A stretch of DNA of 64,000 nucleotides from contig NZ_CP129964.1 in NCBI RefSeq assembly GCF_030503675.1, forward strand, positions 2,108,001-2,172,000, read 5' to 3'. Made by a program: the position numbers and the translations under genes. Shown in pieces: positions 10,301-19,658 of the stretch. The notes below the pieces were generated by a model that was not told the DNA's origin, searched no databases, and was given only the letters and a program-made list of their open reading frames with translations. Every line of letters starts with the position of its first letter. Within the stretch, counting starts at the first letter, position 1. The DNA comes from Lutimonas zeaxanthinifaciens. Lineage in GTDB: Bacteria > Bacteroidota > Bacteroidia > Flavobacteriales > Flavobacteriaceae.

Positions 10301-10964
10301 GGATGTGCATATGACTGACTTGATCAGTGGTCGTGAAACGCTTGAAGATATTCAGTTCATAGGTGCCGTGGGAGGATTTTCGAATTCAGATGTACTGGGT
10401 TCTGCCAAAGGATGGGCAGGAGCATTTCTTTATAATGAAAGAGCGAACAAAACACTTAAAAAATTCTTTGATAGAGAAGACACTCTTTCTGTAGGAATCT
10501 GTAACGGTTGTCAATTGTTTGTTGAGTTGGAAATGATCAACCCTGACCATAAAGAAAAACCGAAAATGCTCCATAATGAGTCTTTTAAACATGAATGCTC
10601 GTTTACTTCGGTTAAAATTCAACCTAACAACTCTGTCATGCTTTCTGGATTTGAAGGATTGACTTTGGGGGTCTGGATTTCTCATGGGGAAGGAAAATTT
10701 AGTTTCCCGTATGAAGAGTCAAAATATAATATTGTTGCAAAATATGGCTATGAGGGATATCCGGCCAATCCGAACGGATCTGACTTTAACACGGCCATGA
10801 TGGCCAGTGACGACGGAAGACATCTGGTAATGATGCCCCACATTGAAAGATCCATTTTTCAGTGGAACTGGGCCAATTATCCATCCGGAAGGAAGGATGA
10901 GGTTAGCCCATGGCTGGAAGCATTTGTCAATGCCAGGAAATGGATTGAAAATCACCAGGACTAG
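7302..10964 (+). CDS. purL: phosphoribosylformylglycinamidine synthase PurL (large, single-chain type)
   Basis: It catalyses the ATP- and glutamine-dependent conversion of FGAR to FGAM in purine synthesis. With 1220 residues it is the large single-chain type, joining an N-terminal PurS-like part, two AIRS-related synthetase halves (FGFSQVNSEHCRHKIF; KAETHNFPTTVEPFNGAATGSGG split over two motifs) and a C-terminal class I glutamine amidotransferase. The amidotransferase has the nucleophile Cys in GICNGCQ and a His in SHGEGKF. I start at the ATG at 7302 (MIYFFNQKQ), as in relatives. It is monocistronic and converges with the minus-strand gene at 11000. Confidence 0.96.
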   Translation: MIYFFNQKQNVFAVSSKEEIRKENLEKLTWLFGNAKELKTDSIKGNFVGPRKEMISPWSTNAVEITQNMGITGISRIEEFFSSESDKPDFDPMIQHHYKVLDQEIFTVDIEPEPVFEIEDIAVYNEKEGLALSGEEIDYLNGLSSKLGRKLTDSEIFGFSQVNSEHCRHKIFNGTFVIDGEEKPVSLFKMIKRTSTENPNTIVSAYKDNVAFIKGPVIEQFAPKSADKPDFYETKNVKSVISLKAETHNFPTTVEPFNGAATGSGGEIRDRLAGGKGSLPLAGTAVYMTPYSRLSKNRSWENMQEREWLYQTPIDLLIKASNGASDFGNKFGQPLISGSLYTFEHEEHNRKLGFDKVIMLAGGIGYGKEADSIKEKPVKGDSIILLGGDNYRIGMGGAAVSSADTGEFDSAITLNAVQRSNPEMQKRVANTIRGMVEGEENKIISIHDHGAGGHLNCLSELVEETGGLIDLDALPVGDKTLSSKEIIGNESQERMGLVIHEKDLDLLHKIADRERSPIYDVGEVTDDFRFTFSSKKTGEKPMDFDLADMFGSSPHTIMNDRTVERKYGPVEYQASEIYEDTKKLLQLEAVACKDWLTNKVDRCVGGKVAKQQCAGSLQIPLNDVGVMALDYKGKNGIATSIGHSVASALIDEKAGSKNAIAESLTNIVWAPLKEGLKSVSLSANWMWPCRNEGEDARLYNAVQAVSDFSIALGINVPTGKDSLSMKQKYPNEEVIAPGTVIISAAGEVNDIRKVVEPVFQIADKNKIIYIDFSKDDCHLGGSSFAQIRNSVGATTPDIKDPAYFKNCFNTVQELIKNDLVLAGHDISSGGLITTLLEMCFAENELGAQIDLGSLKENDCMRLLFSEKSGVVLQIDDLQKAEELLNSNKVDYHIIGSALRSGNLEISNFDLSFNIEEYRDYWYTTSYLLDKEQTADGLAKERFNNYKKQPLTYVFPEDFSGKLPAIKNTGNRPKAAIIREKGSNSEREMANAMYLAGFDVKDVHMTDLISGRETLEDIQFIGAVGGFSNSDVLGSAKGWAGAFLYNERANKTLKKFFDREDTLSVGICNGCQLFVELEMINPDHKEKPKMLHNESFKHECSFTSVKIQPNNSVMLSGFEGLTLGVWISHGEGKFSFPYEESKYNIVAKYGYEGYPANPNGSDFNTAMMASDDGRHLVMMPHIERSIFQWNWANYPSGRKDEVSPWLEAFVNARKWIENHQD

Positions 10965-10999
10965 TCAGGCTAAAATAATTTTAATTGAATTCTGACCCT

Positions 11000-12283
11000 T
11001 TAGGTTTTCTGTTTCTTTTTCTTCGCTGCCGGAAACAATACATTGTTTAATATCAGCCGGTATCCGGGTGAATTTGGATGCAGATCCAGCTCAGTTTTCG
11101 GATCCCCTACCCTATGCTGGTAGTCCTCCGGGTCATGCCCGCCGAAAAAGGTAAACATGCCTTTCCCTTTCACGCCGTGAATGTATCGAGCCTCACCATT
11201 AAGGTTGTTTTGCCCCATGATCAAAACGGTTGGTTTGATCAAGTTACTGTCAAAAGCCGTGGTCTGGCCCATAAAACCTTTAACTAGTAAGGTATGATTC
11301 TGACAGAGCATACTTGGAACCATATCCCATTTTGCCGAGTACTCCTTGAGTTCAAAATAATCTTCTGTCTTTAGCACCTTTCTTTTTCGGGTCATGTCAA
11401 TATTGGAAAATTCGTAAACTACCGGATTCCGTTCCAACTGATAATCGGTAAAGGCAAAGGTATTTTCATAATCGAGCTTATTCTGATAACCTCGTTCAGA
11501 AGGATCCCCGTCAAACATGACTTCACAGATGTCAATCCCCTCCGCCGACAGTGCTATATCAAAACTATCAGTGGCAGAACACATAGCGAACATAAACCCT
11601 CCCCCAAAAACATAATCCCTAATTTTAAGGGCCACGTCAAGTTTTTGCTGTGAAACCTTTTTATAGCCCATTTCCCTGGCTCTTTTTTCAGAATTCACTT
11701 TATTCTCAATATACCAGGGTGCTGTACGGAAAGCCCCGTAAAACTTACCATATTGCCCTGTAAAATCCTCATGATGTAAATGAAGCCATTCATAAAGCAA
11801 TAATTTATCCTCAAGAACCTCCTGGTCGTAAACTACCTCATAAGGTATTTCCGCATACTGCAAAACCATGGTAACGGCGTCATCCCAGGGTTGCTTGTCT
11901 TTTGGCGAATAAACTGCAATTTTTGGAGCCTTTTCTAAAACAACAGCCTCCATATTCTGAGAAGGGCTGGAAATCATTTCGATGATTTTGATCGATTGCG
12001 CCTCAGAGATTATTTCAAATGAAACCCCTCTGATCGTGCACTCCCGCCTGTATTCCTCATGATCTTCAAGTAAGAAGGAACCTCCTCTGTAATTGAGCAG
12101 CCATTGCACTTTATGCCCCTGGAGCAAGGATTTGAAGGTTATCCCATAGGCTTTTAAATGATTTGACTGGCTGGAATCATCCATTGGAATCAAAAGGAAA
12201 GAGGCAAAAAGATTTGACGGTGAAGCAAGAATCAATACAAAGAACAAAATAGCAGTAATTGTACGGATCCTTTTATTCTGCAT
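11000..12283 (-). CDS. secreted GATase-like protein (often labelled asparagine synthetase B in flavobacteria)
   Basis: The protein has 427 residues with a Sec signal peptide (about 1-27). It lacks the Ntn-type glutaminase and ATP-pyrophosphatase domains of real asparagine synthetase, so that common label is probably wrong. A segment GGGFMFAMCSATDSFD resembles the nucleophile elbow of a class I glutamine amidotransferase-like fold, and GGHDPEDYQH near the C-terminus could supply a His. It ends with a basic tail. It lies 20 bases downstream of dnaB on the same strand and is probably co-transcribed. The function is unknown. Confidence 0.6.
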   Translation of the reverse strand: MQNKRIRTITAILFFVLILASPSNLFASFLLIPMDDSSQSNHLKAYGITFKSLLQGHKVQWLLNYRGGSFLLEDHEEYRRECTIRGVSFEIISEAQSIKIIEMISSPSQNMEAVVLEKAPKIAVYSPKDKQPWDDAVTMVLQYAEIPYEVVYDQEVLEDKLLLYEWLHLHHEDFTGQYGKFYGAFRTAPWYIENKVNSEKRAREMGYKKVSQQKLDVALKIRDYVFGGGFMFAMCSATDSFDIALSAEGIDICEVMFDGDPSERGYQNKLDYENTFAFTDYQLERNPVVYEFSNIDMTRKRKVLKTEDYFELKEYSAKWDMVPSMLCQNHTLLVKGFMGQTTAFDSNLIKPTVLIMGQNNLNGEARYIHGVKGKGMFTFFGGHDPEDYQHRVGDPKTELDLHPNSPGYRLILNNVLFPAAKKKKQKT

Positions 12284-12303
12284 GACCTAGGTCTTTAAAA
12301 ATT

Positions 12304-13830
12304 CTAGAATGGAACATCATCGTCATCATTTTCCATTTGGCCAAAGGCATCATTTGCACTGCTGAAATTACTCGGTGAAATAGACCCTGTATTCATCGAG
12401 GACTGGAATTCGGTTTCAAAACCTTCATCAAGATTGGCAAACTTAGCCAGACGACCAATAAATTTCATCCTGATATTATCCAGGCCACCATTTCTGTGCT
12501 TGGCTACGATGAACTCCGCCTGTCCTTCGCAAGGAGTCCTTTCATCATCATCCCACTCTGTTAGTCCATAATACTCAGGTCGGTAAATAAAGGATACAAT
12601 ATCGGCATCCTGCTCTATCGCACCTGATTCCCTAAGATCTGAAAGCAAAGGCCTTTTACTTCCACCTCTGGTTTCAACTGCCCTTGATAATTGTGACAAG
12701 GCGATCACAGGCACGTTAAGTTCTTTTGCCAAAGCTTTCAGGTTTCTGGAAATAGTCGATATTTCCTGCTCCCTGTTACCCGACCCTTTTTGTGCGGATC
12801 CCGCAGTCATCAACTGCAGGTAATCAATAATTATGATCTTTACATCATGCTGTGATACCAGCCTTCTTGCCTTTGCCCTGAGGTCAAATACGGAAAGTGA
12901 TGGTGTATCATCTATAAAAATAGGCGCATCAGATAGTTTCTTCACCTTGACGTTTAAGGCCTCCCATTCATAAGTTTCCAGGCTACCTTTTCTCAATTTT
13001 TCTGAAGAAATCCCGGTTTCACTTGAAATCATCCTTGTGATCAGCTGGACAGATGACATCTCCAGTGAAAAAATAGCTACAGCGATATCAAAATCAATAG
13101 CCATATTCTTGGCCATCGACATAACGAAAGCCGTTTTCCCCATACCCGGTCTCGCTGCCAGAATGACTAAATCCGATGGTTGCCAGCCGGAGGTCAATTG
13201 ATCCAGTTTACTGAACCCGGTGGCCACCCCGCTCATTCCTTCCTGATTCGAAATTTCCTCGATCTTCTTTAAGGCCTGGGTAACCAGGTTATGCGCCGCC
13301 TCTGAGCTCTTCTTTAAATTGCCCTGAGTTATATCAAATAATTTTGCCTCCGCCTCGTCAAGGAGGTCAAAAACATCAATAGTTTCATCATAGGAATTGG
13401 TGATTATCTCGCTGGAGATTGTTATCAGTTTTCTTTGTATAAATTTTTGGAGAATAATCCTGGCATGAAATTCAATGTGTGCGGCTGAAGATACTTTTTG
13501 ACTGAGATTGATCAAATAGAAATCCCCGCCAATGGCATCAAGTTTCTCGTCTTTCTTAAGCTGATTGGAAACCGTGAGTAAATCAATAGGCTCTGAATTT
13601 TCAAAAAGCTTAAAAATAGCTTCATAAATGAATTGGTGAGCCGGTTTATAAAAAGCTTCAGCATGGAGAATATCGATCACATCATCTACTCCTTTTTTAT
13701 CGATCATCATAGCTCCCAATACTGCCTCCTCGAGGTCCAGAGCCTGAGGAGGGATTTTTCCCTGCTCAAGATTGATGATAGTTCCTTTCCCTTTTTTATT
13801 GTATGATAATGACCTAGTAGCTGAATCCAT
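12304..13830 (-). CDS. dnaB: replicative DNA helicase DnaB
   Basis: It is the hexameric 5'-3' helicase that drives the replication fork. The protein has 508 residues. The N-terminal domain (PQALDLEEAVLGAMMIDK) is followed by a linker and a RecA-like motor with Walker A ARPGMGKTAF, Walker B IIIIDYLQLM, and the arginine-finger region FIYRPEYYG. The acidic C-terminal tail ends DDDDVPF. No intein is present. The -7 box ends only five bases before the ATG at 13830, so the transcript may begin almost at the start codon. The secreted GATase-like gene follows in the same direction. Confidence 0.97.
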   Translation of the reverse strand: MDSATRSLSYNKKGKGTIINLEQGKIPPQALDLEEAVLGAMMIDKKGVDDVIDILHAEAFYKPAHQFIYEAIFKLFENSEPIDLLTVSNQLKKDEKLDAIGGDFYLINLSQKVSSAAHIEFHARIILQKFIQRKLITISSEIITNSYDETIDVFDLLDEAEAKLFDITQGNLKKSSEAAHNLVTQALKKIEEISNQEGMSGVATGFSKLDQLTSGWQPSDLVILAARPGMGKTAFVMSMAKNMAIDFDIAVAIFSLEMSSVQLITRMISSETGISSEKLRKGSLETYEWEALNVKVKKLSDAPIFIDDTPSLSVFDLRAKARRLVSQHDVKIIIIDYLQLMTAGSAQKGSGNREQEISTISRNLKALAKELNVPVIALSQLSRAVETRGGSKRPLLSDLRESGAIEQDADIVSFIYRPEYYGLTEWDDDERTPCEGQAEFIVAKHRNGGLDNIRMKFIGRLAKFANLDEGFETEFQSSMNTGSISPSNFSSANDAFGQMENDDDDVPF

Positions 13831-13834
13831 GTGG

Positions 13835-13842
13835 CAAATGTA
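13835..13842 (-). promoter_or_regulatory. -7 box of dnaB (TACATTTG on the minus strand)
   Basis: It is an exact TANNTTTG match on the minus strand, five bases upstream of the dnaB ATG. This spacing predicts a very short or absent 5' leader. The rest of the 13843-14119 divergent region is AT-rich, and I see no other feature in it. Confidence 0.45.
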
Positions 13843-14119
13843 AATTAATAGAGAGGTATAACCCGATTAATTCAACGAATTAAAATTAACAATTAATGTT
13901 AACTATTGAAAAAAGATGTTAATAAAGCATTAAACAACTCATCTAACCTGTACTTTTTAAAATAAGATTGGATGACCCTTCCTGAATTTAAAAATTCGCA
14001 ATAAATTAATTTGCAATTCCTTAGCAATTTCAGAACTTAATTTCCAAATCAAAACAACGAAAAACTGAATTGTTATTGTTGTTAATAATTTGTTCTTTTG
14101 TTCAACGAAATATAATGCA

Positions 14120-15193
14120 ATGTATAAAGAAAAAAGAAATATTCTACTAAGCATTTTCCTTTTTTTACAGATTTTAATTGTCGCCTTTTTATCTGGACAA
14201 CCTTCATTGATTGAAAAGTATTATGTCAACGGAATTTATCCTGTAATTGCCAGGTTCTTGAGACATCTGTTTGGTTGGATTCCTTTCTCGATGGGAGATA
14301 TTCTTTATGGAATTTTAATCATTCTTCTTATCCGCTTTATTTGGAACATCATAAGAAACCCCGGAAAGAACAGAAAACAACAACTTTTTCAATTTCTGGC
14401 GGCAATTTCAGTATTTTATTTTTTCTTTTATCTTTTCTGGGGTTTGAACTACTCACGGCAGCCATTGACAGAATCCCTTCAGCTGGAAAAGAAAGAATTC
14501 AATATTGACGAACTCGAACAGATCACTGAAAAAATTATTTTTAAAACAAAGCGTCTTCAATCCGGGCTTTCTGAACACGACAGTCTTCCTGTCATTATAA
14601 CTTACTCAAAGGAAAAAATTATTGAATTGACATCTGAGGGGTATTCCGCGCTCGGTGAAAAGTTTCCTGAGTTCAAATATGAGCCCGTATCTCTTAAAAA
14701 ATCCCTTTTTAGCTTACCCCTGACCTATATGGGTTTTTCTGGATACCTGAATCCCCTCACCGGAGAAGCCCAGGTAGATTATCTGATACCAAAAATAAAT
14801 TTACCATTTACCTGCTCCCACGAAGTTGCTCACCAAATGGGTATTGCCTCTGAAAATGAAGCAAATTTTGTTGGCTTTTTAGCGAGCATAAGCCATCAGG
14901 ACCCGTATTTTCAATATGCTGGATACCTGCTTGTTCTTCGTTATGCCTTGATTGATATCAGAAGATATGACAAAAAACTATTTAAATACTATCTCGATCA
15001 GCTTCCTGAGGGTGTGCTAAAAAACATTCGAGAATCAGATGAATTCTGGAGAAAATACGAAAACCCCCTGGAACCTTTCTTCAAAAAATTTTATGATCAT
15101 TATTTAAAATACAACCAGCAACCAGATGGGCTAAAGACTTATAATCAGATCATGGATCTGCTGATTTCCTATGATAAAAAAAATCCTTTCTAA
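14120..15193 (+). CDS. DUF3810 membrane protein with a zincin-like HEVAH motif
   Basis: The protein has 357 residues from the ATG at 14120. About three transmembrane helices lie in the first 130 residues, followed by a soluble domain. SHEVAHQMGIASENEANFVGF matches an HExxH zinc-peptidase signature with a downstream Glu, so a metalloprotease activity is plausible. The family (DUF3810) has no established function as far as I know. An upstream TTG in frame exists but would add residues unlike a membrane-protein N-terminus. It is divergent from dnaB. Confidence 0.72.
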   Translation: MYKEKRNILLSIFLFLQILIVAFLSGQPSLIEKYYVNGIYPVIARFLRHLFGWIPFSMGDILYGILIILLIRFIWNIIRNPGKNRKQQLFQFLAAISVFYFFFYLFWGLNYSRQPLTESLQLEKKEFNIDELEQITEKIIFKTKRLQSGLSEHDSLPVIITYSKEKIIELTSEGYSALGEKFPEFKYEPVSLKKSLFSLPLTYMGFSGYLNPLTGEAQVDYLIPKINLPFTCSHEVAHQMGIASENEANFVGFLASISHQDPYFQYAGYLLVLRYALIDIRRYDKKLFKYYLDQLPEGVLKNIRESDEFWRKYENPLEPFFKKFYDHYLKYNQQPDGLKTYNQIMDLLISYDKKNPF

Positions 15194-15194
15194 T

Positions 15195-15202
15195 TAATTT
15201 TG
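15195..15202 (+). promoter_or_regulatory. -7 box (TAATTTTG) of the SpoU methyltransferase gene
   Basis: It is an exact TANNTTTG match 28 bases before the ATG at 15231 and just after the preceding stop codon. Confidence 0.5.
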
Positions 15203-15230
15203 ATATTTTTGATCATTCAAATCAAGATAA

Positions 15231-16043
15231 ATGATAAAAGAGATTTCGAGTCCCAATAACGATCTTGTCAAGGATATTGCCCTTTTACTAGAGAAATCCC
15301 GGGTGAGAAAAAAGAAAGGGTTGTTTGTTATCGAGGGACTTAGAGAGATCTTGTTAGCAATTCAGGGGAGCTATGATTTAGAGAAAATATTGTATTGTGA
15401 GGAAATAATTTCTTCTGATGAGCTTGACCAAATTATAGGACTTAGAGAGGAATTAAACTTTGAGCTTATCAAAATATCTTTGCGTGTCTACCAGAAATTG
15501 GCCCACAGAAAAAAAACCGAAGGTATACTTGCGGTTAGTAAATTTAAATCTCTTGATTTGAAATACATACACTTAAATGATAAACCGCTTATACTGGTTG
15601 CAGAGGCTTCTGAAAAACCTGGGAATATAGGTGCTTTACTAAGGACTGCAGATGCCGCTAACCTGGATTGCGTAATCATAGCCAATCCAAAAACAGACGT
15701 GTATAATCCTAACATTATTCGCTCAAGTGTAGGTTGCTTGTTCACAAATCAGGTCGCGACAGGAAGCACTGATGAGATCATAGAATTTCTTAATCGAAAG
15801 GGTATAAATATTTATGCCGCTGCCTTAAACGAAAACAGTATCCTCTATACCAATCCTGATTACAGGGAATCTTCAGCTATCATTGTTGGTACTGAAGACA
15901 AAGGACTAAGTGAAAAATGGCTGAATGAATCACTGGAAAAGATCATAATTCCCATGGAAGGGAAAATTGATTCACTAAATGTTTCTGTTTCAGCTGCAAT
16001 TCTTATTTTTGAGGCCAAACGACAACGAGCACAATCTCTTTAA
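15231..16043 (+). CDS. TrmH/SpoU-family RNA 2'-O-methyltransferase
   Basis: The protein has 270 residues. The N-terminal substrate-binding part (SPNNDLVKDI, then RKKKGLFVIEGLREI) is like the rRNA methyltransferase RlmB/TsnR group. The SPOUT catalytic domain has motif 1 EKPGNIGALLRTADAAN (with the conserved Asn-Ile-Gly and Arg), motif 2 IVGTEDKGLSEKW and motif 3 IPMEGKIDSLNVSVSAAI. It uses SAM to methylate a ribose in rRNA or tRNA; the exact target cannot be told. The M48 protease gene follows 34 bases later on the same strand. Confidence 0.9.
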   Translation: MIKEISSPNNDLVKDIALLLEKSRVRKKKGLFVIEGLREILLAIQGSYDLEKILYCEEIISSDELDQIIGLREELNFELIKISLRVYQKLAHRKKTEGILAVSKFKSLDLKYIHLNDKPLILVAEASEKPGNIGALLRTADAANLDCVIIANPKTDVYNPNIIRSSVGCLFTNQVATGSTDEIIEFLNRKGINIYAAALNENSILYTNPDYRESSAIIVGTEDKGLSEKWLNESLEKIIIPMEGKIDSLNVSVSAAILIFEAKRQRAQSL

Positions 16044-16077
16044 CCAATATTTAAAGCATCCAATAAAAAGCATTCAA

Positions 16078-17313
16078 ATGACAATGAGCCCGGAATTTTT
16101 ATTTTACATCATCATTGCTATTTTGATCGTGAACTTTATCGTGGATAAGGTAATTGATTATTTGAATGCAAAACATTTTGACGATCAGATTCCTGAAGCA
16201 TTAAGCGACGTCTTTAACGAAGAAGAATATTACAGGTCACAGGCTTATAAAAAAGAAAACTATCGATTTTCAATGATCACAAGCAGTTTTAGCCTGCTCC
16301 TTACCCTGGCTTTTTTCTTATTTAAAGGGTTTGCCTGGGTAGATAAGATCGCCAGAGATCACGGTGAAAACGAAATCATTGTGGCACTTATCTTTTTCGG
16401 CATCATTATGATAGGAAGTGATATTCTGAACACGCCGTTTTCTTATTACCACACGTTTATCATCGAGGAAAAATACGGATTCAACAAAAGCTCCAAAAGG
16501 CTCTTCATAGTGGATAAACTTAAGGGTTGGTTACTTAGCGCAATTATAGGTGGTGGCGTTCTGGCACTGATCATATGGTTTTATGAAAAAACAGGTGAAA
16601 TGTTTTGGATCTACACGTGGATCCTTATTGGTCTGTTTACTGTTTTTATGACTATGTTCTACTCCTCTTTGATAGTTCCCCTTTTCAATAAACAAACACC
16701 TTTGGAGAATGGTAGCCTAAAAGAGGCCATTCATGATTTCTCGCAGAAAGTTGGATTTAAACTTGACAATATTTTTGTTATTGACGGATCAAAAAGATCT
16801 ACAAAGGCAAATGCCTACTTTTCAGGATTTGGAGCCAAAAAGAGAATCGTTCTCTACGATACACTTATTGAGGATTTGAGTACCGAGGAAATCGTAGCCG
16901 TTCTGGCTCATGAGATTGGCCATTACAAAAAGAATCACGTGTTATTTAACATGATCCTATCATTGCTACTGACAGGGATTACACTTTATATTTTTTCCTT
17001 ATTCATTGACAATAGTATTTTATCTGAAGCTTTGTCTGTTCAAATACCGAGCTTCCACATTGGCTTAATTACCTTCGGTATTCTTTACAGCCCGATCTCT
17101 GAATTAACCGGAATCCTGATGAATTTTATTTCCCGAAAGTTTGAATATCAGGCTGATAATTACGCCAAGCACTTTTATAACGGCAAAGATCTGATTAGCT
17201 CCTTAAAGAAGTTGTCTAAAAACAATCTAAGCAACTTAACTCCTCATAAAGCCAATGTATTTTTGCATTACTCTCACCCAACACTTTTGCAACGCGTTGA
17301 AAACCTGAATTAA
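16078..17313 (+). CDS. M48-family Ste24-like membrane zinc endopeptidase
   Basis: The protein has 411 residues from the ATG at 16078. A membrane-embedded N-terminal half with several helices contains a Ste24-type segment (YYRSQAYKKENYRFS). The catalytic motif VLAHEIGHYKKNH provides two zinc-binding His and the Glu. The third ligand is in FEYQADNYAKHF. The length and layout match CAAX prenyl protease 1 homologues, which in bacteria act in membrane protein quality control. The ATG at 16078 is preferred over longer in-frame options that overlap the previous gene. Confidence 0.9.
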   Translation: MTMSPEFLFYIIIAILIVNFIVDKVIDYLNAKHFDDQIPEALSDVFNEEEYYRSQAYKKENYRFSMITSSFSLLLTLAFFLFKGFAWVDKIARDHGENEIIVALIFFGIIMIGSDILNTPFSYYHTFIIEEKYGFNKSSKRLFIVDKLKGWLLSAIIGGGVLALIIWFYEKTGEMFWIYTWILIGLFTVFMTMFYSSLIVPLFNKQTPLENGSLKEAIHDFSQKVGFKLDNIFVIDGSKRSTKANAYFSGFGAKKRIVLYDTLIEDLSTEEIVAVLAHEIGHYKKNHVLFNMILSLLLTGITLYIFSLFIDNSILSEALSVQIPSFHIGLITFGILYSPISELTGILMNFISRKFEYQADNYAKHFYNGKDLISSLKKLSKNNLSNLTPHKANVFLHYSHPTLLQRVENLN

Positions 17314-17394
17314 AAAGTAGTTTTCTTTTTTCTTATCCGTTTGCTTTAGATGCTAAAACTTGGTATTTTAGAAGCTTGATAGTTTTTTTGATAT

Positions 17395-19611
17395 ATGGCA
17401 TATACTGCGAGCATAGAAAGTGAGAAGAAGGAGATAGCGATCCGTTATAAGGATATGCTCAAAGACACCTATCAAACCTTGTCCAATACGGATAAACTTA
17501 TGATTCGTAAAGCTTTTGACATTGCAGCAGATGCTCATAAGGATCAAAGACGAAAAACAGGTGAACCCTATATTTTCCATCCCATTGCCGTAGCTAAAAT
17601 TGTGGCCAATGAAATTGGCCTGGGCGCTTATTCCATTGCTTCAGCGCTGCTTCATGACGTTGTAGAAGATACGGATTATACTTTTGCTGATATTGAACAG
17701 TTATTTGGAGAGACCATCGCAAAAATCGTTAACGGACTTACCAAAATTTCGAAATTACAAAAAGATCAGAATGCTTCTATTCAAGCGGAGAATTTTAGGA
17801 AAATGCTACTCACGCTAAATGATGATGTCAGGGTGATCCTGATCAAGATCGCCGATCGGCTTCACAACATGCAGACCCTGGACTCCATGCGGGAAGACAA
17901 ACAGGTTAAAATTGCTTCAGAAACCTTATTTATTTACGCTCCGCTGGCACACAGGCTTGGACTTTACAATATTAAAACTCAACTTGAGGATCTTGGACTT
18001 AAATATACTGAAAGTGAAGTATATAACGACATTAAAAATAAGATATTTGAGAGCGAGGAAGAACAACAGAAGTACATTGACAGTTTTACCAAAACCATAA
18101 AAAAATCGCTCGATCAGGAAGGGTTTGTTTACACAATAAAAGGAAGGACGAAATCTATCTATTCTATCAGAAGAAAGATGTTGAATCAGGCTGTTTCTTT
18201 TGAGGAAGTTTACGATAAATTTGCGATCCGAATTGTTTATAAGTCCACATTGAAAGATGAAAAATTCGATGCCTGGAAAATTTATTCGATTGTAACGGAT
18301 CACTTCAGCCCTAACCCCAACAGGTTAAGAGACTGGATCACCCAACCTAAAACCACAGGTTATGAATCACTTCATACCACGGTTATGGGCCCACAGGGAA
18401 AATGGGTCGAAGTTCAGATCAGATCATCGAGAATGGATGAGATAGCCGAAAAGGGGTACGCAGCACATTTCAAATACAAACACGGATCACAAAAAGAAAG
18501 CGGATTGGAGGAATGGCTCAACAAGCTGAGAGAATCACTTGAAAACCCAGATGTGAACGCGGTAGATTTTGTGGAACAGTTCAAACTTAACCTTTATGCC
18601 AAGGAAATTTATGTCTTCACTCCGGACGGAGACATCAAATCTTTACCAAAAGGTGCTACGGCTCTGGATTTTGCGTTTGCCATTCATTCAGAGATCGGAA
18701 TGCGTTGCAGGGCTGCAAAAGTCAATGGACGTCTGACACAAATAAGTAAAGAACTTCACAGTGGGGACCAGGTTGAGATCATTACCGCCAAGAATCAAAA
18801 ACCAAAGCTTGCCTGGCTCGATATCGTGAAGACAGCCAGAGCCAAATCTAAAATCAAAAGTATCCTTAAAGAAGAGCACAAAATAATTGCCAAAGAAGGA
18901 AAAGAGGTGCTTGACCGTAAGCTCCGTCATTTGAAAATAAAACTGAATGAAAAAACCATTAATGAGCTCGTCAACTTTTTCAAACTCAAAACCAGTTTTG
19001 ATCTATTCTACAAAATAGGTAATGGATCTATTGATAATCAGCAACTTAAAAAATACGCAAGTCAAAGATCCAATGTCTTGATGCATTTTTTGAAAAGCAG
19101 AATGAATCGTCCTACTGCCTTAAAAGACGTAACGTCCAAAGAAGAAGTGACGGCTAATTATGACATGCTGGTTTTTGGAAGAGACGAAGAAAAACTTAAA
19201 TATAGTCTTTCAAAATGCTGTAATCCCATACCCGGAGACCCTGTTTTTGGATTTATTACAATCAAAGATGGAATCAAGGTTCATAAGCGTAATTGTCCCA
19301 ATGCGGTAAGTATGCAATCTCAGTATGCCTATCGGGTGATTTCTGCAAAATGGATTGATTCCTCCCAACAAGGTTTTAAAGTAACTCTAGAGCTTACAGG
19401 TGTGGACAATATGGGATTGGTCAACGAGGTTACCCGAGTGATCTCAGGCAATCTCAACGTCAATATTCACAGTTTGAATATTTCAGGTGATGAAGGGTTC
19501 TTCCACGGGACGATCACGGTACATGTTAAAAACAATAAACAAGTCAATAATCTGATCAAGAAACTCCTTGAAATCGATGGTCTCGAAAAAGTGACCAGAA
19601 ATTCATCATAA
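17395..19611 (+). CDS. rel: bifunctional (p)ppGpp synthetase/hydrolase (RelA/SpoT homologue)
   Basis: It makes and degrades the stringent-response alarmone (p)ppGpp. The protein has 738 residues in family order. The HD hydrolase domain has an intact ALLHDVVEDTDY. The synthetase domain follows (RIVYKST; TTGYESLHTTVMGPQGKWVEVQIR split over two motifs). Next come a TGS domain (VFTPDGDIKSLPKGATALDFA), a helical/CC domain with CCNPIPGDPVFGFI, and a C-terminal ACT domain (GVDNMGLVNEVTRVIS). Both catalytic sites look intact, so it is expected to be bifunctional. It precedes fur on the same strand. Confidence 0.96.
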   Translation: MAYTASIESEKKEIAIRYKDMLKDTYQTLSNTDKLMIRKAFDIAADAHKDQRRKTGEPYIFHPIAVAKIVANEIGLGAYSIASALLHDVVEDTDYTFADIEQLFGETIAKIVNGLTKISKLQKDQNASIQAENFRKMLLTLNDDVRVILIKIADRLHNMQTLDSMREDKQVKIASETLFIYAPLAHRLGLYNIKTQLEDLGLKYTESEVYNDIKNKIFESEEEQQKYIDSFTKTIKKSLDQEGFVYTIKGRTKSIYSIRRKMLNQAVSFEEVYDKFAIRIVYKSTLKDEKFDAWKIYSIVTDHFSPNPNRLRDWITQPKTTGYESLHTTVMGPQGKWVEVQIRSSRMDEIAEKGYAAHFKYKHGSQKESGLEEWLNKLRESLENPDVNAVDFVEQFKLNLYAKEIYVFTPDGDIKSLPKGATALDFAFAIHSEIGMRCRAAKVNGRLTQISKELHSGDQVEIITAKNQKPKLAWLDIVKTARAKSKIKSILKEEHKIIAKEGKEVLDRKLRHLKIKLNEKTINELVNFFKLKTSFDLFYKIGNGSIDNQQLKKYASQRSNVLMHFLKSRMNRPTALKDVTSKEEVTANYDMLVFGRDEEKLKYSLSKCCNPIPGDPVFGFITIKDGIKVHKRNCPNAVSMQSQYAYRVISAKWIDSSQQGFKVTLELTGVDNMGLVNEVTRVISGNLNVNIHSLNISGDEGFFHGTITVHVKNNKQVNNLIKKLLEIDGLEKVTRNSS

Positions 19612-19658
19612 TGACTTTATTTTTTAGAAATATTTCACATTATTGTGTGGATTAAATG

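Noticed and set aside
11000-12283. Annotation as a true asparagine synthetase B
   Set aside because: The protein is exported and lacks the N-terminal Cys2 glutaminase and the ATP-pyrophosphatase SGGxDS motif required for that enzyme.
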